DNA of 64,000 bases. Origin: Mycobacterium kiyosense. Lineage in GTDB: Bacteria; Actinomycetota; Actinomycetes; Mycobacteriales; Mycobacteriaceae. The translations under genes and the position numbers were made by a program. The stretch is from NCBI GenBank assembly GCA_021654635.1, contig AP025179.1:1178001-1242000 (forward strand). Reading direction: 5' to 3'. This document shows, piece by piece, positions 37,194-46,288 of the stretch. Positions within the stretch are counted from its first letter, which is position 1. Each line of letters begins with the position of its first letter. The notes beneath the pieces were generated by a model that worked only from the letters and a program-made list of their open reading frames with translations, searched no databases and was not told where the DNA came from.

Positions 37194-37838
37194 ATGACTC
37201 TGAACCTGACCGTCGACGAAGTTCTCAGCACCACCCGCTCGGTGCGCAAGCGCTTGGATTTCGACAAGCCGGTGCCGCGCGAGGTGTTGATGGAATGTCT
37301 CGAACTTGCCCTGCAGGCGCCGACCGGATCCAATTCGCAAGGCTGGCAATGGGTTTTCGTCGAGGACGGGGAGAAGAAGAAAGCCATCGGCGACGTCTAC
37401 CTGGCCAATGCGCGCGCCTATCTCAGCTCACCCGCGGCTAATTACCCCGAAGGTGACACCCGGGGTGAGCGAATGGGCAAGGTCCGCGACTCGGCCACCT
37501 ACCTCGCCGAGCACATGCACGAGGCGCCGGTGCTGCTGATCCCGTGCATCGAAGGCCGGGAGGACAGGTCGCCGCTGGGCGGTGTCTCGTTCTGGGCGTC
37601 GCTGTTCCCGGCGGTGTGGAGCTTCTGTCTGGCGCTGCGCTCGCGGGGGCTGGGCTCGTGCTGGACGACGCTGCACCTGCTCGACGACGGCGAGCGCAAG
37701 GTGGCCGACATCGTGGGCATCCCCTACGACCAGTACAGCCAGGGCGGGCTGTTCCCGATCGCCTACACCAAAGGCACCGACTTCCGGCCGGCCAAGCGGT
37801 TACCGGCGGAGAGTCTGACGCATTGGAACAGTTGGTAA
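37194..37838 (+). CDS. FMN-dependent nitroreductase-family oxidoreductase (Rv3368c-like)
   Basis: This 214-residue flavoprotein has the family start RSVRKRLDFDKPVPREVLMECLELALQAPTGSNSQGWQW, where the Arg-Ser-x-Arg and the SNSQ loop contact FMN, and a late GLGSCWTT-x2-LL segment. It matches Rv3368c in length. It should be a homodimeric NAD(P)H-dependent reductase of unknown natural substrate. It is divergent from the PNPOx-like gene, with both ATGs within 24 bp and overlapping -10 hexamers, so it is probably leaderless and co-regulated by exclusion. It is convergent with the tRNA methyltransferase gene. Confidence 0.88.
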   Translation: MTLNLTVDEVLSTTRSVRKRLDFDKPVPREVLMECLELALQAPTGSNSQGWQWVFVEDGEKKKAIGDVYLANARAYLSSPAANYPEGDTRGERMGKVRDSATYLAEHMHEAPVLLIPCIEGREDRSPLGGVSFWASLFPAVWSFCLALRSRGLGSCWTTLHLLDDGERKVADIVGIPYDQYSQGGLFPIAYTKGTDFRPAKRLPAESLTHWNSW

Positions 37839-37851
37839 CCGGACGCCGGTT

Positions 37852-38316
37852 TCAGAGCGCCCCCGAGTAGCCCTGTTGCCGCCAGGCTTCATACACGGCG
37901 ACGGCCGCGGCGTTGGAGAGATTCAGGGAACGTCGCCCGGCCAGCATCGGGATCCGCACCTGTTGGGTGATGTGTGGGTCGGCCAGGGTCTGCGCATCCA
38001 GCCCGGTGGGCTCGGGCCCGAACATCAACACGTCGCCGGGCCGGTAGTCGACATCGGCGAAGGCTGATGTGGCCTGGGCGGTGAAGGCGAACACCCGCGC
38101 CGGCGACAGCGCCGCCCAGGCGCGCTCGAGCGACGCGTGCACCGTCACCGAAGCCAGGTCGTGGTAGTCCAGCCCGGCCCGGCGCAGTTTCGGCTCGGCG
38201 AGATCGAAGCCGAGTGGTTCGACGAGGTGCAGTTCGCAGCCGGTGGCGGCCGCAGTCCGGATGGCGTTGCCGGTGTTCGGCGCGATCCGGGGGGAGAAGA
38301 ACAGCAGCCGGAACAT
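37852..38316 (-). CDS. trmL: TrmL-type SPOUT tRNA 2'-O-methyltransferase
   Basis: This 154-residue knotted SPOUT methyltransferase corresponds to Rv3366 (spoU). Its short length without an RNA-binding extension, the start LLFFSPRIAPNTGNAIRTAAATGCELHLVEPLGF, and the motif-3 MLAGRRSLNLSNAAAVAVYEAWRQ indicate TrmL, which methylates the wobble ribose of tRNA-Leu isoacceptors. FGPEPTGL forms the SAM-binding knot. I start at ATG 38316; the upstream codons to 38370 have no homology. It is convergent with the nitroreductase gene. Confidence 0.88.
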   Translation of the reverse strand: MFRLLFFSPRIAPNTGNAIRTAAATGCELHLVEPLGFDLAEPKLRRAGLDYHDLASVTVHASLERAWAALSPARVFAFTAQATSAFADVDYRPGDVLMFGPEPTGLDAQTLADPHITQQVRIPMLAGRRSLNLSNAAAVAVYEAWRQQGYSGAL

Positions 38317-38421
38317 CCGTCGATCATGGCAAAGTTCGGCGGCGCCGGTGGCACAGAAGTGGGTACACAACGCGATAGCTGGGCGTCAGGAACCAGGTTT
38401 CTAGTCGAAAGGCGGCATGGC

Positions 38422-38802
38422 ATGGCTCCGCACGAAGGTGGCCGGTGGGACGTCGGAACCAAGGACGACGAGGTTTACCTCGGGCGTGTCTCGGAGGACG
38501 ACGAGAAGTTGTTCGAGGATTTGCTGTCACCTGATGCGGCCCGTGATCTGGCCGGGTTGCTGACGAAGTACGCAGACAAGGCCGACGAGTACGAGCTGTC
38601 CGAGGCCGATCACGACGAAGAAGGCAAAGACGAAGACAAGAAAGACAAGAAAGACAAGAGCGAGAAGAAGGACAAGCACGACAAGCACGACAAGCACGAC
38701 AAGCACGACAAGCACGACAAGAAAAACAAGAAGCACAAGAAAGACGACCAGGACGACGACGAGGACGACGAGGAAGACAAGGACGACGACAAGTCCGATT
38801 AG
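38422..38802 (+). CDS. Small protein with a Lys/Asp/His-rich repetitive tail
   Basis: I do not recognise this 126-residue protein. The first 65 residues look like an ordinary acidic helical domain (MAPHEGGRWDVG, LSPDAARDLAGLLTKYADK). The last 60 are nearly all Lys, Asp, Glu and His, including five Asp-Lys-His units, ending in an Asp-rich acidic stretch. The tail is encoded by 9-bp tandem repeats at 38671-38715. It should be unstructured and could bind metal ions, nucleic acid or a cationic partner. It stands alone on the plus strand between the tRNA methyltransferase and an alpha/beta hydrolase. AAAGG lies upstream of the ATG. No membrane segment or signal peptide is seen. Confidence 0.72.
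   Translation: MAPHEGGRWDVGTKDDEVYLGRVSEDDEKLFEDLLSPDAARDLAGLLTKYADKADEYELSEADHDEEGKDEDKKDKKDKSEKKDKHDKHDKHDKHDKHDKKNKKHKKDDQDDDEDDEEDKDDDKSD
38671..38715 (+). repeat. Five tandem copies of GACAAGCAC encoding Asp-Lys-His
   Basis: Five perfect 9-bp units lie inside the coding region at 38422-38802, flanked by degenerate GACAAG-type units. Slippage would change tail length in frame, three residues per unit. Confidence 0.85.
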
Positions 38803-38911
38803 TCGACGGTGCCGGGCGACGGTAGCGCCGCCCGTCGCCTTTTAGAACTCTCCAAGGGCGTTGCCGGAATCTCTGTTCCAAGCAAGTGCGAATGCGAACA
38901 GGGGAGCAGAG

Positions 38912-40684
38912 ATGAGCGTCGAGTCAGTCCAGGTGACCAACACCTACCCGCACGCCGACAGCCGCTACGAGAACGTCGAGGCCACCGTCCGCTTCGCCGT
39001 CGACCCCGAGTACCTGGCCAACGAATCCATCGCCGACCTGAAGCTCGCGCCGCGCGACGCCGACGGGCTGGTCCGCTTCGACGCCGACCTGCGCCTGACC
39101 CGCCCGGTCGGCGGCGGCAACGGCAAGCTGCTGTTCGTGGTGCCCAACCGCGGCGTTCCCACCAACGCCCCCTGGCTCAAAGGCGGCTTCCTGCTCGACC
39201 GCGGCTGGACAATCGCCTCGTGCGGCTGGCAGTGGGACGTGCAGCGCGGGCCGGCGATCCTGGGACTCACCGCCCCCCGAGCTGACGTCGAGCCCGGCTT
39301 CCTGCGCTTGGAGTGGCGGTCGGACGCCGCCCACGCCGAGCACCGGCTCAGCTTCTCCGCCCCCGAGATCGAGTCCATCCCCGGCGCCGACGTGCTGTTC
39401 AACTTCACCGACTACCCGACCGTCGACGTCGACGACCCGCAGGCAGTGCTGACCGTGCGCACCGCACCCGACGCCGAGCCCACCACCATCCCCCGCGACA
39501 CCTGGCGCTTCACCGACCAGACCCACGTCGCCCTGGACGGTGGATTCCAGCCGTTCCACTGGTACGAGCTGGTCTACCGCACCGCCCTGGCACCGGTCGC
39601 CGGCTGCGGCCTGCTGGCTGTCCGCGACATTGTCAGCCACCTGCGGGCCGGGGGCATCGAGCACACCTTCGCCTACGGCGTCTCGCAGGCCGGCCGGTTG
39701 CTGCGCCAGTTCCTTTCCGACGGCCTCAATGTCGACGAGGCCGGGATGCAGGTTTTCGACGGCGTGTTCAGCGACTTCGCCGGCGCCGCCCGCGGCGAGT
39801 TCAACCACCGCTACGCGCAGCCGTCGGTCGCCGGCGTCAACGGCTTCGCGACCCGCGGCAAGTACGGCAACGCCGACCTGCTGGCCCGGCAGCGCGAGCT
39901 CGGCGGCGTGCCCAAGACGATCTTCACCAACAGCTCCACCGAGTACTGGCAGGGTGACGGCGCGCTGGTGCACGTCGACCCGCACACCGGCCAGGACCTG
40001 CCCGAGGACCCCGACGTGCGCACCTATCTGCTGGCCGGCACCGACCACTTCGGCAGCAGCAAGATCAAGGACGCGCTGCCCGCCGCCAACCCGGTGCACC
40101 ACCTGGACGTCACCCCGGTCACCCGCGCCCTGCTGATCGCCCTGGAGAACTGGGTCGTCGACGGCGTCGAGCCCCCCGCCAGCCGGGTGCCGCGGACCGC
40201 CGACGGCACCGCCATCGCCCGCAAGGACGTGCTGTCCACCTTCGCCTACGCGAACACGCCGTCTCCCGCCTGGCTTCCGGTGTCGCGCCGGGTCGACCTC
40301 GGCCCCGAGGCGGACCGCGGCATCGGCACCTGGCCCGCCAAGCTGGGGGAGTCGCACGTCGACCTGGTCTCGGCGGTCGACGCGGACGGCAACGAGGTGG
40401 CGGGGATCCGCCTGCCTGCTGTCGCCGCACCGCTGGCCGCCTACACCGGCTGGAACGCCCGCCGCTACGTAGCCGAGTTGCCCGACGTGATGTACGAGCG
40501 CATCGGCAGCAAGCTGGACTTCGCGCCGGGCCGGCCCTCGGTCGCCGAGCGATACGCGACCCGTGAGCACTACACCGCCGCGGTCCGCGCCGCCGCCGAA
40601 GGGCTGGTCGCCGAGCGGTTCCTGCTGGCCGGTGAGGTCGAGTCGGTGGTCAAGAAGGCCGTCGCCGACTATCCGGCCGCCTAG
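38912..40684 (+). CDS. Large alpha/beta-hydrolase-domain protein
   Basis: This 590-residue protein of the alpha/beta hydrolase domain family (Abhydrolase_10-like) has its nucleophile elbow in YGVSQAGRLLRQFL, with Ser258. A possible catalytic acid is in the YLLAGTDHFG region, and the histidine in that segment or in HHLDVTP. AGGGGAG precedes the ATG at 38912. No secretion signal is seen, so it should be cytosolic. The substrate is unknown; relatives are annotated as putative esterases. It is not a neighbour I recall in M. tuberculosis. About 250 bp separate it from the next full gene. Confidence 0.75.
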   Translation: MSVESVQVTNTYPHADSRYENVEATVRFAVDPEYLANESIADLKLAPRDADGLVRFDADLRLTRPVGGGNGKLLFVVPNRGVPTNAPWLKGGFLLDRGWTIASCGWQWDVQRGPAILGLTAPRADVEPGFLRLEWRSDAAHAEHRLSFSAPEIESIPGADVLFNFTDYPTVDVDDPQAVLTVRTAPDAEPTTIPRDTWRFTDQTHVALDGGFQPFHWYELVYRTALAPVAGCGLLAVRDIVSHLRAGGIEHTFAYGVSQAGRLLRQFLSDGLNVDEAGMQVFDGVFSDFAGAARGEFNHRYAQPSVAGVNGFATRGKYGNADLLARQRELGGVPKTIFTNSSTEYWQGDGALVHVDPHTGQDLPEDPDVRTYLLAGTDHFGSSKIKDALPAANPVHHLDVTPVTRALLIALENWVVDGVEPPASRVPRTADGTAIARKDVLSTFAYANTPSPAWLPVSRRVDLGPEADRGIGTWPAKLGESHVDLVSAVDADGNEVAGIRLPAVAAPLAAYTGWNARRYVAELPDVMYERIGSKLDFAPGRPSVAERYATREHYTAAVRAAAEGLVAERFLLAGEVESVVKKAVADYPAA

Positions 40685-40936
40685 ACCCTGCGGCCATCGC
40701 ACCGGGCCCGCAATTCCGGGCCCGGAAACCGCCGTGGATTCAGTTTCAGGGCCGGGGCACAAGCCCGCGCTGCGGGCGTGCCAGGCCCAGGTAAGGCCCA
40801 GGTACCGGCGACTTTATCTACTGCGTAACAATTGAGGAGAGCTCGGCTTTTCCCGCGAGGGGGCTGGCATACTCGTCGGATTGCCAGGCATTACGTTCGC
40901 GGCTATCTGCCGGCGAATAGAGCAGCAGGAAGTTCC

Positions 40937-40996
40937 ATGAGCCTCTCGTTCCATGCGACGCCACCGGAAGAAGCGGCCCCGGCCGCGACGCCGTGA
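40937..40996 (+). CDS. Short upstream reading frame coupled to the kinase gene
   Basis: An ATG at 40937, preceded by AGCAGGAAG, opens a 19-codon frame ([19 protein letters not shown]) whose TGA overlaps the GTG start of the following kinase gene. It may be a translational coupling leader rather than a functional peptide. The evidence is the overlap and ribosome site only. Confidence 0.35.
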   Translation: MSLSFHATPPEEAAPAATP

Positions 40997-43692
40997 CCAT
41001 GTTCGCCCGCCCGGCCAACCCGGCCGCGGCGGTTCCGCCCGAGTTTGCACCCTCGCCCACTGCCGCCCCCGCGAAGGCGAAACGGCCGCCGTCCTGGTCG
41101 CTGGGCAACTGGCCGGTCCGATGGAAAGTCTTCGCCATCGCACTGGTTCCGCTGGTGTTGGCGACGGTGTTCGGGGCGCTTCGGATTCACGCAGAGCTGG
41201 CCAATTCCAGCGCGCTGCGCCTGGCCGCCGCGCGGGCCGGCGTGATCCCCGCGATCACCAAATACATGTCGGCACTGGATGTGGCGTTGCTGGCCAGCTC
41301 CACCGGCCACGACGTGGAGGGCGCGAAAGCGAACTTCGGCGCCCGTAAGTACGAGCTGCAGGCCCGGCTGGCGGACACCGACGTGATCGCCGACGTCCGG
41401 TCGGGGGGTAACACGCTGCTCAACGGCGGGCAGGCGCTGCTGGACAAGGCCCTGGACAACAGGCTCGGCTTGCGCGACCGGATCACCAGCTACGCCCCCC
41501 TGCTGCTGACCGCCGAAGACGCGATCGACGCCTCGGTGCGGGTGGACAGCGAACAGATCCGCTCCCAGGTGCAGGGCCTGAGCCGGGCCGTCGGCGCCCG
41601 CGGCCAGATGACGCTGCAGCAGATCCTGGTGAGCCGCGGCGCTGAGCTGCCCGAGCCGCAACTTCGCACGTCGATGATCACGCTGGCCGGCACCGAACCG
41701 TCGACGTTGTTCGGCATGAGCGAGGTGCTCGGGGTCGGCTCCCCCGACGCCAAGAACCTGCAGCAGCAGATGGTCACCCGGATGGCGATCATGTCCGATC
41801 CCGACAGTGTGCTCGTCGATAACGCCGACCTGCTGCGTTCCATCCGGACCACCAAGGACATCGCCGAGCAGATCATCGACAACACCACAACCCAGGTGAC
41901 CAAGGCGGTGCAGGCCCAGGCCGACGACCGCCGTTCGGCCGCCGTCCGCGACACCGTGCTGGTGCTGGCGGCGATCGCGGTCGCGCTGCTGATCGTGTTG
42001 CTGATGGCGCGCGCGCTGGTCAAGCCGCTGCGGATGCTGCGCGACGGCGCGCTGAAAGTGGCCCACACCGACCTGGAAGGGGAGATCGACCGGGTGCGCG
42101 CCGGGGCCGAGCCGGTCCCCGAGCCGTTGGCCGTCTACACCACCGAGGAGATCGGGCAGGTCGCCCACGCCGTCGACGAACTGCACACGCAGGCGTTGCT
42201 GCTGGCCGGTGACGAAGCAAGGCTGCGCCTGCTGGTCAACGACATGTTCGAGACCATGTCGCGGCGCAGCCGTTCCCTGGTCGACCAGCAACTGGCCCTC
42301 ATCGACCGGCTGGAACGCGACGAAGAGGACCCCGAGCGGCTGGACAACCTGTTCCGGCTCGACCACCTGGCCGCGCGGCTGCGCCGCACCAGCGCCAACC
42401 TGCTGGTGCTCGCCGACGCGCAGATCGGTCGCGACCAGCGCGATCCGGTGCCGCTGGCCACGGTGATCAACGCCGCGGTCTCCGAGGTCGAGGACTACCG
42501 CCGGGTGGAAACCGGTGCGATACCCGACTGCACGGTGCTCGGCAGCGCCGCCGGCGGCGTCATCCACCTGCTCGCCGAACTGATCGACAACGCGCTGCGC
42601 TACTCGCCGCCGAACACCAAGGTCAAGGTGTCGGCCGTGCGGGGCAGCGAGGGCGGAGTGCTGTTGCGCATCGCCGACTCGGGCCTGGGCATGACCGACT
42701 CCGACCGGCGGATGGCCAACATGCGGTTGCAGCCCGGCGGCACCCCCGACCCGACACCGGAGAATGCGCGGCACATGGGCCTGTTCGTGGTGGGCCGGCT
42801 GGCGTCCAGGTACGGCCTGCGGGTGGGGCTGCGCGGGCCGTCGACCGGCGAATCGGGCACCGGCACCACCGCCGAGGTGTACCTGCCGCTGGCGACCCTG
42901 GTCGAAGGGCAGCAGCAGCGCGCACCGGCACCGCCTCCGCAGCGGCAGTTCTTCAAGGTCACTCCGCCCGCCGCCCCGGAGGGCTCCGCCGGACTGGCGG
43001 CCGCGCCAGGACAGACCGGCGGGCTGTCCGTCACGTCGCTGCCGCGCCGCAGTCCCGGTTCCAGCGGCATCACCGCCGAGCCGGGCGGGCCTGCCCCGGC
43101 CGCGCAGCAGCGGGAGCCGGAGCAGTCCAAGCAGAAGCGCCCGCTACCGACACCGTGGTGGGAGAAGGGATCCCAGTCGCAGCCGCCGCCGGCGCCGCCG
43201 CAGCAGCCGGCCAAGACCGCGTCGGACACGTCGGCCTTCTTCGCGCGGCGCCCGTCACCGAAGGCACCCAAGCCGGCCGCGAAGCCGGTGCCGGCCGCCA
43301 AGCCCGCCGAACCGCCGGACCTCAAGCCGTCGGGTCCCGACGACGACGACGTCATCTACCAGCGGATGCTGTCGGAAATCATGGGCGACCCGCACGACTT
43401 GGTGCAAAGCCCGGACCTGGACTGGAAAACGGTGTGGGACCGCGGCTGGACGGCCGCCGCCGAAGCCGAGGAACGGCCCGTCGAGGCACACACCGAACAC
43501 GGCCTGCCGATGCGCACCCCCGGAGCGCGGCTGGTGCCGGGCGCGGCGGAGGCAGCCGAGAAACCGGCCAACGGCGGATTCCATCCCGATCCCGACGCCG
43601 TCCGTGCCTCCATCGGGAGCCATTTCAGCGGTGTGCGCTCCGGGCGGTCGCAGGCCCGGCACAGCAGCGAGCAGGGGGCCGAGCAGCAGTGA
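40993..43692 (+). CDS. Conservon-type membrane sensor kinase (Rv3365c-like, CvnA)
   Basis: This 899-residue membrane protein has helix 1 near residues 47-65 ([18 protein letters not shown]), a helical extracytoplasmic sensor domain and helix 2 near 318-336. A HAMP-like linker follows, then a HATPase domain with N-box [16 protein letters not shown] and G-box DSGLGMTD. There is no normal H-box. The C-terminal 270 residues are proline- and alanine-rich and disordered. It heads an operon with roadblock, DUF742 and GTPase genes, the conserved actinobacterial conservon module in which the kinase-like protein acts through the roadblock protein on the small GTPase. Starts at GTG 40993 and ATG 40999 are both possible. 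Its stop overlaps the next start (GTGA). Confidence 0.88.
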   Translation: MTMFARPANPAAAVPPEFAPSPTAAPAKAKRPPSWSLGNWPVRWKVFAIALVPLVLATVFGALRIHAELANSSALRLAAARAGVIPAITKYMSALDVALLASSTGHDVEGAKANFGARKYELQARLADTDVIADVRSGGNTLLNGGQALLDKALDNRLGLRDRITSYAPLLLTAEDAIDASVRVDSEQIRSQVQGLSRAVGARGQMTLQQILVSRGAELPEPQLRTSMITLAGTEPSTLFGMSEVLGVGSPDAKNLQQQMVTRMAIMSDPDSVLVDNADLLRSIRTTKDIAEQIIDNTTTQVTKAVQAQADDRRSAAVRDTVLVLAAIAVALLIVLLMARALVKPLRMLRDGALKVAHTDLEGEIDRVRAGAEPVPEPLAVYTTEEIGQVAHAVDELHTQALLLAGDEARLRLLVNDMFETMSRRSRSLVDQQLALIDRLERDEEDPERLDNLFRLDHLAARLRRTSANLLVLADAQIGRDQRDPVPLATVINAAVSEVEDYRRVETGAIPDCTVLGSAAGGVIHLLAELIDNALRYSPPNTKVKVSAVRGSEGGVLLRIADSGLGMTDSDRRMANMRLQPGGTPDPTPENARHMGLFVVGRLASRYGLRVGLRGPSTGESGTGTTAEVYLPLATLVEGQQQRAPAPPPQRQFFKVTPPAAPEGSAGLAAAPGQTGGLSVTSLPRRSPGSSGITAEPGGPAPAAQQREPEQSKQKRPLPTPWWEKGSQSQPPPAPPQQPAKTASDTSAFFARRPSPKAPKPAAKPVPAAKPAEPPDLKPSGPDDDDVIYQRMLSEIMGDPHDLVQSPDLDWKTVWDRGWTAAAEAEERPVEAHTEHGLPMRTPGARLVPGAAEAAEKPANGGFHPDPDAVRASIGSHFSGVRSGRSQARHSSEQGAEQQ

Positions 43693-44120
43693 CCGTCCAA
43701 TCCTCCTACAGCCCGCTGGACTGGCTGGTGTCGAAATTCGTGCGCGAGGTCCCCGGTGTGGCGCACGCGCTGCTGGTGTCGGTCGACGGGTTGCCGGTCG
43801 CGGCCAGCGAGCACCTGCCGCGCGAGCGGGCCGACCAGCTGGCCGCGGTGGCCTCCGGGCTGGCCAGCCTGGCCACCGGCGCCGCGCAACTGTTCGAGGG
43901 CGGGCAGGTGCTGCAGTCGGTGGTCGAGATGCAGAACGGCTTCCTGCTGCTGATGCGCGTGGGTGACGGCTCGCACCTGGCCACGCTGGCGATGCCGTCG
44001 TGCGACATCGGCCAGATCGGCTACGAGATGGCCATCCTGGTAGAACAGGTGGGCAATGTGGTGCAGTCGTCCCGCCGCGCCGAACCCGAGCCGCGATGGA
44101 CCGACGCGACGCACCGCTGA
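43689..44120 (+). CDS. Roadblock/LC7-domain protein (Rv3364c-like, CvnB)
   Basis: This 143-residue protein is a single roadblock/LC7 domain: [37 protein letters not shown], then ALLVS and [30 protein letters not shown]. In conservons it bridges the sensor kinase and the Ras-like GTPase and probably acts as a GTPase regulator. It starts at GTG inside the stop of the kinase gene and overlaps the following DUF742 gene by 25 bp, so all are translated together. Confidence 0.9.
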   Translation: MTVQSSYSPLDWLVSKFVREVPGVAHALLVSVDGLPVAASEHLPRERADQLAAVASGLASLATGAAQLFEGGQVLQSVVEMQNGFLLLMRVGDGSHLATLAMPSCDIGQIGYEMAILVEQVGNVVQSSRRAEPEPRWTDATHR

Positions 44121-44455
44121 CGCCGCCGAACCTGGTGCGCCCGTACACTTTGACGGCCGGGCGCACCGGCACCGACGTCGACCTGCCGTTGGAGGCGCCG
44201 GTGCAGGCGCTGCGGGCCGGGCCGTGGCCGGCCAGCGACATGCGGGGCAGGATCACCGAGCTGTGTACGAGCAGCCCGTCGGTTGCCGAGATTGCGGCCC
44301 GGCTGGATTTACCGGTCGGTGTTGCGCGCGTCCTGATCGGTGATCTGGTCACGGCCGGTTACCTTCGGGTGCACAGGACCTTGACCGACCGTTCGACCCG
44401 CGACGAGCGGTACGAACTCATAGGAAGGACCCTGCGTGGTCTCAGGGCACTCTGA
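44096..44455 (+). CDS. DUF742 protein (Rv3363c-like, CvnC)
   Basis: This 119-residue protein starts [27 protein letters not shown], a DUF742 signature, and contains a winged-helix-like segment ([31 protein letters not shown]). It is the third conservon component; its biochemical role is not settled. The ATG at 44096 lies within the roadblock gene, and the 3' end overlaps the GTPase start by 20 bp. Confidence 0.88.
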   Translation: MDRRDAPLTPPNLVRPYTLTAGRTGTDVDLPLEAPVQALRAGPWPASDMRGRITELCTSSPSVAEIAARLDLPVGVARVLIGDLVTAGYLRVHRTLTDRSTRDERYELIGRTLRGLRAL

Positions 44456-45020
44456 GGTGCGCCCCGACGGGCACGACACCGCGTCGACGAAAATCGTCAT
44501 CGCGGGCGGCTTCGGTGCGGGCAAGACGACCTTTGTGGGTGCGGTGTCGGAGATCATGCCGCTGCGCACCGAGGCGATGGTCACCGACGCCTCGGCCGGT
44601 CTCGACATGATCGAGGCGACCCCCGACAAGCGGACCACCACCGTCGCGATGGATTTCGGCCGCCTCACCCTGGCCGACGACCTGGTGCTCTACCTGTTCG
44701 GCACGCCGGGCCAGCGCCGGTTCTGGTTCATGTGGGACGACCTGGTGCGCGGCGCGATCGGGGCGATCGTGCTGGTCGATCTGCGGCGCCTGCAGGACAG
44801 CTTCGCCGCCGTGGACTTCTTCGAACACCGCCGGTTGCCGTTCCTGGTTGCCGTGAACCAATTCGACGGCGCGCCAAGGTATCCGGTCGAAGAGGTGCGC
44901 AAGGCGCTGACCCTGCCCGACTACATTCCGGTGATCAGCGTCGATGCCCGCGACCGGCGCTCGGCCACCGACGCGCTGATCGCGGTGAGCGAGTACGCGC
45001 TGGCCAGCCTGAGCAACTGA
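44436..45020 (+). CDS. Ras-like small GTPase of the conservon (Rv3362c-like, CvnD)
   Basis: This 194-residue GTPase has its P-loop at 24-31 (GGFGAGKT). The switch region LFGTPGQRRFWFMW contains G3, and the base-specificity motif is VNQFDG in place of NKxD, as is usual for this MglA-like bacterial group. It starts at GTG 44436 within the DUF742 gene. It probably cycles between GTP and GDP under the roadblock and kinase proteins at the membrane. The mfpA gene follows after one base. Confidence 0.9.
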   Translation: MVSGHSEVRPDGHDTASTKIVIAGGFGAGKTTFVGAVSEIMPLRTEAMVTDASAGLDMIEATPDKRTTTVAMDFGRLTLADDLVLYLFGTPGQRRFWFMWDDLVRGAIGAIVLVDLRRLQDSFAAVDFFEHRRLPFLVAVNQFDGAPRYPVEEVRKALTLPDYIPVISVDARDRRSATDALIAVSEYALASLSN

Positions 45021-45021
45021 G

Positions 45022-45600
45022 TTGCCGGAATGGACTGACCGGGAATTCACCGGCGAGGATTTCCGCGACTGCGATCTGAATCGGCTGCAGACCGAACGCG
45101 TGGTGTTCACCGAGTGCGATTTCAGCGGCGTCGACCTGGCCGAATCGCAACACCGCGGGTCGGCCTTCCGCAACTGCACTTTCACCCGAACCACGTTGTG
45201 GCACAGCACATTTGCCGGTTGCAGCATGTTGGGCTCGGTGTTCTCGCAGTGCCGGCTGCGGCCCGTGACGTTCGACGAGGTCGATTTCACGCTGGCCGTG
45301 CTCGGCGGCAACGACCTGCGCGGGGTGGATCTGAGCGGGTGCCGGTTGCGCGAGACCAGCCTGGTGCAGACCGACCTGCGCAAGGCCGTGCTGCGGGGCG
45401 CGGATCTGCGCGGCGCGCGGACGATCGGCACCCGGCTGGACGAGGCCGACCTGCGCGGCGCTGCCGTCGACCCGTCGCTGTGGACGACGGCGTCGCTGAC
45501 CGGCGCGCGCGTGGACGTGCCGCAGGCGATGGCATTCGCGCTGGCCCACGGGTTGCGATTGGACGGGAGTTCAGACGAGGTCCGCCCTGGATCGCGGTAG
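45022..45600 (+). CDS. mfpA: Pentapeptide-repeat DNA-gyrase-binding protein
   Basis: MfpA is a right-handed beta-helix that mimics B-form DNA, binds gyrase and lowers fluoroquinolone susceptibility in mycobacteria. This 192-residue copy shows about 30 A(D/N)LXX-type pentapeptides (ADLRG, CDFSG, VDLAE) and the MfpA-specific blocks AESQHRGSAFRNC and LGGNDLRGVDLSGCRLRETSL. The start is TTG 45022, since LPEWTDREFTG aligns with the known N-terminus. It follows the conservon GTPase gene by one base, as Rv3361c follows Rv3362c. It lacks extra C-terminal residues beyond a short polar tail. Confidence 0.92.
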   Translation: MPEWTDREFTGEDFRDCDLNRLQTERVVFTECDFSGVDLAESQHRGSAFRNCTFTRTTLWHSTFAGCSMLGSVFSQCRLRPVTFDEVDFTLAVLGGNDLRGVDLSGCRLRETSLVQTDLRKAVLRGADLRGARTIGTRLDEADLRGAAVDPSLWTTASLTGARVDVPQAMAFALAHGLRLDGSSDEVRPGSR

Positions 45601-45739
45601 GGGCCGCGCGAGTGACATTCGCGGTTCGATTGGGTACGTGATTGAGTAATCACCGTCACGCGGCAGATCGCGACTACACAGGAATGTTGGCCGCACAACA
45701 ATTCAAGGCTAGCGCAGGTAATTCATCGGGGAGCAATAA

Positions 45740-46141
45740 ATGAGTTCGGTCCGAATACTACTGGTAATCAGCATAACCGCATTAATCACATCACTTATTC
45801 TGGGGTTCTCGTCAATTTCGCTCGCGCCGTCGAGGGGGGTTAGTTGCGGGTCCGCATTCGGCGGGGGCACTGGCACGCTGAACACTGATGTGGAGGTGAG
45901 TTGTGCTCCAATTCTGGCCGAGCGGGACAGTTGGGCTACCACCCTGTTTTTTCTCGGTATCGGAATGGCGATTAGTGCTGTTCTCGTTGCCGCGGGCCCC
46001 CGACTGATGGCAATCCGCACGCCATCCCTACCGGCGCCTAAGCCGACTCAACCGCCCGGCTATCCGCAAGCCTGGCCGCCCGGACCGCCGACATCGCAGC
46101 CGCCACCTTTTCCTCCCGGCGGCGGATATCGCACCTCCTAG
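45740..46141 (+). CDS. Small two-helix membrane protein with proline-rich tail, AT-rich gene
   Basis: I do not recognise this 133-residue protein. It has an N-terminal helix (ILLVISITALITSLILGF) and an external loop with two Cys (VSCGSAF, VSCAPIL) that could form a disulfide. A second helix (TTLFFLGIGMAISAVLVAAG) leads into a cytoplasmic proline-rich tail. GGGGAG precedes the ATG. Its first half uses ATA, TTA, ACA and ATT codons rare in this window, so base composition differs from neighbours, hinting at recent acquisition or low expression. It lies alone between mfpA and the convergent FHA-ABC transporter. Confidence 0.65.
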   Translation: MSSVRILLVISITALITSLILGFSSISLAPSRGVSCGSAFGGGTGTLNTDVEVSCAPILAERDSWATTLFFLGIGMAISAVLVAAGPRLMAIRTPSLPAPKPTQPPGYPQAWPPGPPTSQPPPFPPGGGYRTS

Positions 46142-46288
46142 GTAAATCACATCTAATTACATCGCTTTTATCGCGAATTCGCTTTGGGCCAGCGCGTGCC
46201 ATGTATGAACGCCCATTATTGGTGTGCATATCACCGCTTCAGCCCGATCCGCCACCCACGAGTCCCCGGAATAGACCGGCACTCCGAA

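Noticed and set aside
38527..38792. Very hydrophobic Leu/Val-rich frames on the minus strand resembling membrane peptides
   Set aside because: They are the complement of the Asp-Lys-His repeat codons and have no start or ribosome site of their own.
38924..40762. A 612-codon open frame on the minus strand
   Set aside because: It is antisense to the alpha/beta hydrolase gene and Gly/Val/Arg-rich with no recognisable fold.
40903..42774. A 623-codon open frame on the minus strand
   Set aside because: It is antisense to the conservon kinase gene; composition-driven only.
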